Shown here: in pieces, positions 59,547-64,000 of the stretch
Numbering within the stretch: the stretch's first letter is position 1
Layout of the letters: each line of letters starts with the position of its first letter
NCBI RefSeq assembly: GCF_000521505.1
Contig: NZ_CP003915.1
Coordinates: forward strand, 2,418,001 to 2,482,000
Direction: 5' to 3'
From: Advenella mimigardefordensis DPN7
Lineage (GTDB): Bacteria > Pseudomonadota > Gammaproteobacteria > Burkholderiales > Burkholderiaceae_B
DNA length: 64,000 bases
The notes under the pieces: generated by a model
The model's database searches: none
Told to the model about the DNA's origin: nothing
The model's input: only the letters and a program-made list of their open reading frames with translations
Made by a program: the position numbers and the translations under genes

Positions 59547-60693
59547 GCGCCAGACACCATAGTGATGTCGTCTCGCGCGCACGCGCTTCATGCAGTGGAT
59601 CGGAACTATCGCTTGCGCGAGCGTGAGTCGGTTTGGTCTCATAAACAGCCATGACGCGCAGACCATTATTGCTGAAGTGCCGCGCCATTGCGTTCGGAGC
59701 GCGTAAACCCAGCAACTGGGCAAGGTCTGACATAATCAGCCAGATCTGGCCACCCGGGCTCAAATGCTGCCGGGCGTTTTGCAGATAGCCCTGCAACATT
59801 TGTTCATTCGGATCGTAGACGGCCGCATCAAGCGATGAGGTCACTTTGCCCGGTAACCAGGGGGGATTGCATACCAGCAGATCTGCCCTGCCCTCGGGAA
59901 AAAACGGCCGCTGCTGCACAGATATCTGAGCACCCAGCTGCAGCCTGTCCACATTTTCCTGCGCGCATGCCACCGCAAGCGGCGAAGAATCGGTCGCAAC
60001 GATCTGTGCGATGCCTCGTTTAGCTAACAGAATAGACAACACACCGGTCCCGGTGCCAATATCAAATGCACTGTGGCATTTTTCCGGCAATGCTGCCTGC
60101 ATGACCAATGTAAGATACTCGGCCCGGGAAGGTGAAAATACGCCGTAATGCGGGTGGATCCGAAAATCACAGTTGGCAATGGGAACGCCTTTGCGGCGCC
60201 ACTCATACGCGCCAACAACGCCAAGCAATTCCCGCAGTGACACCAGCATGGGCGGATGTGCAGGCCCGTATACCTGAAGCAGCGCCTGCTCCCAGTCTGG
60301 TGCCCGGCGTAGCGCAATTGAATTATCCGATTCAATCCTGATAAGGACCAAGCCCAGCAAACGCGCCCGCTGCGCCTGCTGCATCCGATACCGATGAAAG
60401 CGTGCGGCCAGCGGCTCGTCAGCGGAAAGACGGGCCGTTTTGGTTTTGCGATCCAGGCGACGCCCCAGAGCCTGCAAGAGCTGCCTGCCATTCTGGAAAT
60501 CCCCGCGCCAGAGTAAACCGATGGCATTGCGCATTTTTTTCAACGCCTGATCAGCCCGTATCGTATCGTCGGCATACTCGATAGCTGCTGGCGCAGCAAA
60601 ACCGGCTTCTGAATGCCAGACAGCCGCGGGCTCGCCCTCAGGCAGTTGTTCGCACCAGGCCGGCGCGCCACCTGTCGTCTGTTCCGTATTCAT
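59527..60693 (-). CDS. class I SAM-dependent methyltransferase (small-domain/RsmC-RlmG type)
   Basis: A 388-residue methyltransferase. The N-terminal 190 residues are a non-catalytic domain. The C-terminal domain has the SAM loop FDIGTGTGVLSILLAKRG, the acidic VATDSSPLA and the substrate motif LLVCNPPWLPG. The NPPW motif is typical of enzymes that methylate the amino group of a base or a glutamine, so a nucleic acid or release-factor-like substrate is likely. The exact target is not known. Confidence 0.83.
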   Translation of the reverse strand: MNTEQTTGGAPAWCEQLPEGEPAAVWHSEAGFAAPAAIEYADDTIRADQALKKMRNAIGLLWRGDFQNGRQLLQALGRRLDRKTKTARLSADEPLAARFHRYRMQQAQRARLLGLVLIRIESDNSIALRRAPDWEQALLQVYGPAHPPMLVSLRELLGVVGAYEWRRKGVPIANCDFRIHPHYGVFSPSRAEYLTLVMQAALPEKCHSAFDIGTGTGVLSILLAKRGIAQIVATDSSPLAVACAQENVDRLQLGAQISVQQRPFFPEGRADLLVCNPPWLPGKVTSSLDAAVYDPNEQMLQGYLQNARQHLSPGGQIWLIMSDLAQLLGLRAPNAMARHFSNNGLRVMAVYETKPTHARASDSSDPLHEARARETTSLWCLAPIDTEN

Positions 60694-61094
60694 CTAGTTC
60701 ATTTCCCCTGGATTGCAATCCTGTACTGTTTATCACCGGTAACATGCTTTTTATCGCTCTCAACAACGACGCACACACATACGCGCATATTGTATTGAGC
60801 ACGCTGCCAGTGAAAGCGCAACTTAACGCGAACAACAACGCATTGTGCCATAAAACATGTCCTATACCAGCCTTGTATAGATAGCGGTGGTCCGTATAGC
60901 CAGACGGTGCACTTACATCCCGGCCTGGCACTCCGCCAAACTGGCAGCGCTTACGCCGACCTGTCCAGAGGATGAATACAGCGATATCTCTGCTACTTAC
61001 AAAATACTGAATGCATTCATGATAAATTATGAAAATAATTTACACACCAGGTCATCCTGAGATTACCTGGTCATTTTTTCCGGGAGTATATTCA
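60694..61094. other. intergenic region, no gene recognised
   Basis: About 400 bp between the methyltransferase and YceI genes. It has a CA-rich patch near 60770-60785 and an AT-rich stretch before YceI. The frame open from 61029 leads into YceI but its first 22 residues are not signal-like. I found no RNA gene or terminator. Confidence 0.45.
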
Positions 61095-61679
61095 ATGACA
61101 TCTGTATTGCGTAACGTCGCCATTTCTGCAGCCCTGGTCTGCGGGATCGCCGGCACGGCCCAGGCCGAAACAGCCAACTACGAAGTCGAGCCCACCCACA
61201 CATTTGTGACCGTGGAAGTCGTACACTTTAATACGTCGACACTGCGTATTCGCTTTGATGATATCCAGGGCACGATCGCCGCCGATGCCAAACAGAATAA
61301 GGGAAATGCGGATATAAAAATAGTAACCGGATCAATCAATTCAGGCACCAAAGCGTTTGATGATCATTTGAAATCAGCGGATTTTTTCAATGCCGAAAAA
61401 TACCCGGACATCACCTTTGCCGGCAAATCGTTTGAATACAAAAATGACAAACTTGCCACAGTAGGCGGCGATCTCACGCTGCTGGGCCAGACTCACCCGG
61501 TCACGCTGAACAATACCAATTACAATTGCTATTTCCAGCCGGTTCTGAAAAAGAACATCTGCGGCGGTGATTTCGAAACCACGATCAAACGTTCAGAATG
61601 GGGTATGAACTGGGGCATCGACATGGGCGTTCCCGACGAAGTGAAAATACTGGTTCAGATCGAAGCCATTGTCAAATAA
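61095..61679 (+). CDS. YceI family periplasmic protein
   Basis: A 194-residue lipocalin-like protein that binds polyisoprenoids. From the ATG at 61095 the signal peptide (MTSVLRNVAISAALVCGIAG to AQA) is clear, which decides against the upstream ATG at 61029. YEVEPTHTFVTVEVVHFN, SADFFNAEKYPDITFAG and LTLLGQTHPVTL are the family motifs, and it ends in KILVQIEAIVK. It contains two Cys (CYF, ICGG) that may pair. It has its own terminator. Confidence 0.93.
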   Translation: MTSVLRNVAISAALVCGIAGTAQAETANYEVEPTHTFVTVEVVHFNTSTLRIRFDDIQGTIAADAKQNKGNADIKIVTGSINSGTKAFDDHLKSADFFNAEKYPDITFAGKSFEYKNDKLATVGGDLTLLGQTHPVTLNNTNYNCYFQPVLKKNICGGDFETTIKRSEWGMNWGIDMGVPDEVKILVQIEAIVK

Positions 61680-61765
61680 CCACGATGAACATTTTCAGAA
61701 GAGATGGAAACGTGCGCTGATCAGCCTAGCGCGCCTTGCCTGGCATTTCTCTGTCACTTCACCAT

Positions 61766-61794
61766 AGCCGTTGGCCTCGTCAACGGCTGTTTTT
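61766..61794 (+). terminator. terminator of the YceI gene
   Basis: AGCCGTTG (61766-61773) and CAACGGCT (61781-61788) form a perfect 8-bp stem with a 7-nt loop, followed by GTTTTT. It is 87 bp beyond the stop codon. Confidence 0.8.
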
Positions 61795-61806
61795 ATGCCC
61801 TGTATT

Positions 61807-61832
61807 TTTACTGCCTGACTTTACTGCCTGAC
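61807..61832. repeat. 13-bp perfect tandem duplication
   Basis: TTTACTGCCTGAC occurs twice in direct contact (61807-61819 and 61820-61832) in non-coding DNA after the YceI terminator. It is probably a simple slippage product. Confidence 0.85.
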
Positions 61833-61953
61833 AATCCCAACCCATTCTGAGCGGCAGTACTTCGGATACGGACCGTTAATCTGTCCTTTACCTGCACCCG
61901 GCAAGCCGCGACCGGACGGCCCTCCCTTCGTATTTCATTCATTATATTTCTCT

Positions 61954-61981
61954 TTGTAGCCGTTCTAAAGTTGTATATACT
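61954..61981 (+). promoter_or_regulatory. probable promoter of the lipoprotein gene at 62038
   Basis: TTGTAG (61954-61959) and TATACT (61976-61981) are 16 bp apart. The predicted start of transcription lies about 50 bp before the ATG. Confidence 0.45.
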
Positions 61982-62037
61982 TTCGCGCAGGCGGGCGTCT
62001 CCCCGGCTAATATTTCTCGCTTCTGGAAAATTCGAAC

Positions 62038-62454
62038 ATGCATTCAATAATCAAAAAAACCACTGTTATCACATCGCTGATTTTGTTGGCCGCCTGCTCC
62101 TTCGGCCGGACTGACCCCTACGCCGAATTCACCGCGCAGGAACAGGAATCAGACAAAGCGGAAACCGCAACCGCCGCCGACTTCGCCAATAAATATCCGC
62201 CCGCCTCGGTAAGCCGCTGTGAAGCCATGACGCAGGAATCCTATGAAAAAGGAACGCGATGCTACCGGGTCATTAATCGCAACTGGGAACGCGACTATAA
62301 ACAGGCTTATGATAATGCAGACAAACGCACTCGCCCCGTGTTAAAACGGTACTACTCCAGTTTTTCCTCGTATTATCTGGCCCCAACAACGCCAGCAAAA
62401 CAAAAGGCTGCTGAACGTGCCTATGTGCAACTGCAACGCCGCATAGGCTCCTGA
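62038..62454 (+). CDS. putative lipoprotein, unknown function
   Basis: A 138-residue lipoprotein: signal MHSIIKKTTVITSLILLAAC gives Cys20. The mature part is helical and charged (ADFANKYPPASVSRCEAM, CYRVINRNWERDYKQAY), with two Cys that could pair. No family is recognised. A weak ribosome-binding site only is seen. Confidence 0.75.
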   Translation: MHSIIKKTTVITSLILLAACSFGRTDPYAEFTAQEQESDKAETATAADFANKYPPASVSRCEAMTQESYEKGTRCYRVINRNWERDYKQAYDNADKRTRPVLKRYYSSFSSYYLAPTTPAKQKAAERAYVQLQRRIGS

Positions 62455-62535
62455 TCACGCAGACCAGGCGGGCTGTACGATCCAGATCGGGCCGCCTGCC
62501 CATATCGAGCGTTGCTATTTAAAAGGAGCGGTGCA

Positions 62536-62886
62536 ATGTCATATCAGGGAAGCTGCCACTGCGGGGCAGTCACTTTTACAGTTAATGCAGAATTACCAAC
62601 GCAGGCGCTCAGTTGCAACTGCTCCATATGCAGACGCAACGGCTCTCTCCTGACCTTTGTTTCCGCCGATCAGTTTCAATTGCACAGCGGCAGTGATCAG
62701 CTAACAACGTACGCGTTCAATAAACACAAAGTCCAGCATCAATTCTGTAAAATTTGCGGCGTTCAATCCTTTTCGTCCGGCCAAAAACAGGATGGCACAG
62801 TCGCTTATGCGGTCAATTTGCGCAGCGTACCCGAGGCAGACCTTGACGCACTGGTGCTGAAAAAACACGACGGCGCTGCGGCTTAG
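62536..62886 (+). CDS. GFA family zinc-binding protein
   Basis: A 116-residue protein of the glutathione-dependent formaldehyde-activating (GFA/CENP-V) family. The zinc motifs are SCHCGAV (residues 6-12), CNCSICRR and FCKICGVQSF. The ATG at 62536 has AAAAGGAG eleven bases before it and gives the normal start MSYQGSCHCG. The family fold is known, but the function of most members, including this one, is not. Confidence 0.9.
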   Translation: MSYQGSCHCGAVTFTVNAELPTQALSCNCSICRRNGSLLTFVSADQFQLHSGSDQLTTYAFNKHKVQHQFCKICGVQSFSSGQKQDGTVAYAVNLRSVPEADLDALVLKKHDGAAA

Positions 62887-62951
62887 CGTTACTACGTTGC
62901 ACTCACCCATCAATCATTGGTCAGCTTTTTAACGAAACCGGCCACATAAGA

Positions 62952-62980
62952 TTGAAAAAAATTCGTCACAATGCTATGAT
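62952..62980 (+). promoter_or_regulatory. promoter upstream of tRNA-Pro
   Basis: TTGAAA (62952-62957) and TATGAT (62975-62980) are exactly 17 bp apart, a strong sigma-70 promoter. Transcription would begin near 62987, about 86 bp before the mature tRNA, leaving a leader to be removed. Confidence 0.6.
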
Positions 62981-63071
62981 GCACGACTTAGCTGAATCGT
63001 ATTACTAATCAACCTCTTCCCCAAAGATTAGCCAGATGTGATTTTCCGAAAATAGCTAAATGACAACATCG

Positions 63072-63149
<78 letters not shown>

Positions 63150-63157
63150 ACAAAATC

Positions 63158-63190
63158 AAGGACTTACGAGAAATCGCTAAGTCCTTTTTT
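63158..63190 (+). terminator. terminator of tRNA-Pro
   Basis: AAGGACTTA (63158-63166) and TAAGTCCTT (63178-63186) form a 9-bp stem with an 11-nt loop, followed by a T-run. It ends just before the stop of the convergent sigma factor gene. Confidence 0.88.
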
Positions 63191-63193
63191 GTT

Positions 63194-63880
63194 TTACTGC
63201 ACCAATTTCACCCGCTGCAGCACCGTGGCAACAGTGCGGTCGCAGTTATCGCCGTCAAATTCAAACATATCACGCGCGCTCAGATCCAGGTCACGGGCCA
63301 GCAACTTGCGCAACATCGCGTTGGCGCGATGATGGCGGCTGCGTACCGTCGCTTCAGGAATCCCCAGGCACAACGCCGTCTCCTCTACCGACATTTCTTC
63401 TACCGACCTCAGGACAAATACGATACGAAACGATTCCGGCAACTGATCCAATCGCGCCTCCAGCAGTGCACGCAACTGCCCGCGCGTTGCTTCATGGTAC
63501 GGTGGGTTGCTATCGTTGATTAACATGGCATGTGTCTCGTTTTCGATATTGTCAGCCACGGAAAACAGCCTGCCACGTCGTTGCGTCTTTCGCTGGCGAG
63601 CAAAACACTCATTGAGCAGCATCCGGGAAAGCCAGGTGAAAAGTGAGGCATCGCCGCGGAAATGGTTTATTCCGCGATATGCAGCAAAATAGGTATCCTG
63701 CAAAACCTCTTCAGCCTCTGCATCGTTACGCAATATCGCTCGGGCCAGCCTGTACAGACGCCGGTTATGGCGACGCATCATCAACTCCAGTGCCGCCATG
63801 TCGCCTGCTGCGATTCGCTGTGCCAACACGATGTCCGTATTTTCGTCCGGATCGCCCGGTGCCAATGCTTCTCGTGCCAT
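63194..63880 (-). CDS. ECF-family RNA polymerase sigma factor
   Basis: Sigma factor of 228 residues. Region 2 has MRRHNRRLYRLARAILRNDAEAEEVLQDTYFAAYRG (in part) and SLFTWLSRMLLNECFARQR; region 4 has LPESFRIVFVLRSVEEMSVEETALCLGIPEATVRSR. A C-terminal tail (DLSARDMFEFDGDNCDRTV) is typical of a subgroup that lacks a classical anti-sigma partner. It follows a cupredoxin gene 19 bp upstream on the same strand, a pairing often seen and suggesting response to metal or redox stress. Confidence 0.93.
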   Translation of the reverse strand: MAREALAPGDPDENTDIVLAQRIAAGDMAALELMMRRHNRRLYRLARAILRNDAEAEEVLQDTYFAAYRGINHFRGDASLFTWLSRMLLNECFARQRKTQRRGRLFSVADNIENETHAMLINDSNPPYHEATRGQLRALLEARLDQLPESFRIVFVLRSVEEMSVEETALCLGIPEATVRSRHHRANAMLRKLLARDLDLSARDMFEFDGDNCDRTVATVLQRVKLVQ

Positions 63881-63899
63881 TTCGCCACTCCCCGAATAC

Positions 63900-64000
63900 C
63901 TATTGCACCTTCAGTGTCGCCTGCATGCCAGGATGGTATCGGCACGCATAGCCGAGTGCTCCCTCCTCTTTGGCAGTATATGTCCAGGATCCACCGACCG
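63900..64000 (-). CDS. cupredoxin-like protein (C-terminal part, cut by window edge)
   Basis: The last 33 codons of a blue-copper-type protein. The visible part reads WTYTAKEEGALGYACRYHPGMQ and then ends with VQ. It contains the copper ligands Cys, His and Met in the order C-x2-H-x2-M, and the stop TAG at 63900-63902. The N-terminal part, with signal peptide and first His, is outside the window. It is probably cotranscribed with the ECF sigma gene that follows. Confidence 0.75.
   Translation of the reverse strand, partial: VGGSWTYTAKEEGALGYACRYHPGMQATLKVQ

Overview
The window looks like a stretch of chromosome from a betaproteobacterium of the Burkholderiales, family Alcaligenaceae. Gene content, moderate GC and overall protein character are most like Advenella or a close relative. 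That placement is inferred from remembered family resemblance, not from a search. Nearly all of it is core chromosome: dense, short operons on both strands, separated by clear rho-independent terminators. There is no rRNA operon, prophage, intact insertion sequence or CRISPR array. One tRNA gene, tRNA-Pro(GGG), lies near the right end.

Layout. 1-7083 (minus): a tripartite RND drug-efflux operon (adaptor, pump, outer-membrane channel) running straight into pdxJ, with a cut-off nitroreductase gene further on. 7560-10286 (minus): a TrpXYZ-type ABC importer. 10444-14813: a thiolase plus spermidine-synthase-like pair, xthA, a lipoprotein and an RsuA-family pseudouridine synthase. 14959-20854: ubiC, glnB, nadE, argH, rlmD. 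21188-25324: a Spy-like periplasmic protein, a PolB-type exonuclease, then nlpD-pcm-surE. 25448-33337: plsY, tsaD, a purine permease, thioredoxin, yigZ-ybiT, ldcA-tadA. 33616-37824: a Fur-boxed fecI-fecR-TonB-receptor iron-uptake cassette. 38020-39812: a MarR regulator with an MFS exporter.

39813-43433 is the one clearly accessory stretch. It holds a parDE/relBE-like toxin-antitoxin pair, an antitoxin without its toxin, a GNAT acetyltransferase, phnA, a possible insertion-sequence end and several strong inverted repeats of unknown use. From 43434 to 51688 lie the purine genes guaA, guaB and purL, with an alpha/beta hydrolase gene on the other strand between guaA and guaB. 52064-64000 holds pbpG, a catalytically degenerate YpfH-like hydrolase, yqeY, dinB, a UvrD-type helicase whose C-terminus appears frameshifted, several small lipoproteins, a methyltransferase, YceI, a GFA-family protein, tRNA-Pro, and an ECF sigma factor paired with a cupredoxin.

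No large undescribed system was found. The best leads are: the apparent pseudoenzyme at 53033-53749; the helicase whose ancestral zinc-ribbon coding is still readable in another frame; the orphan antitoxin; a six-unit heptanucleotide tandem repeat between ubiC and glnB; phased A/T tracts upstream of pbpG; and a 15-bp perfect stem inside a small reading frame at 39878-39916.
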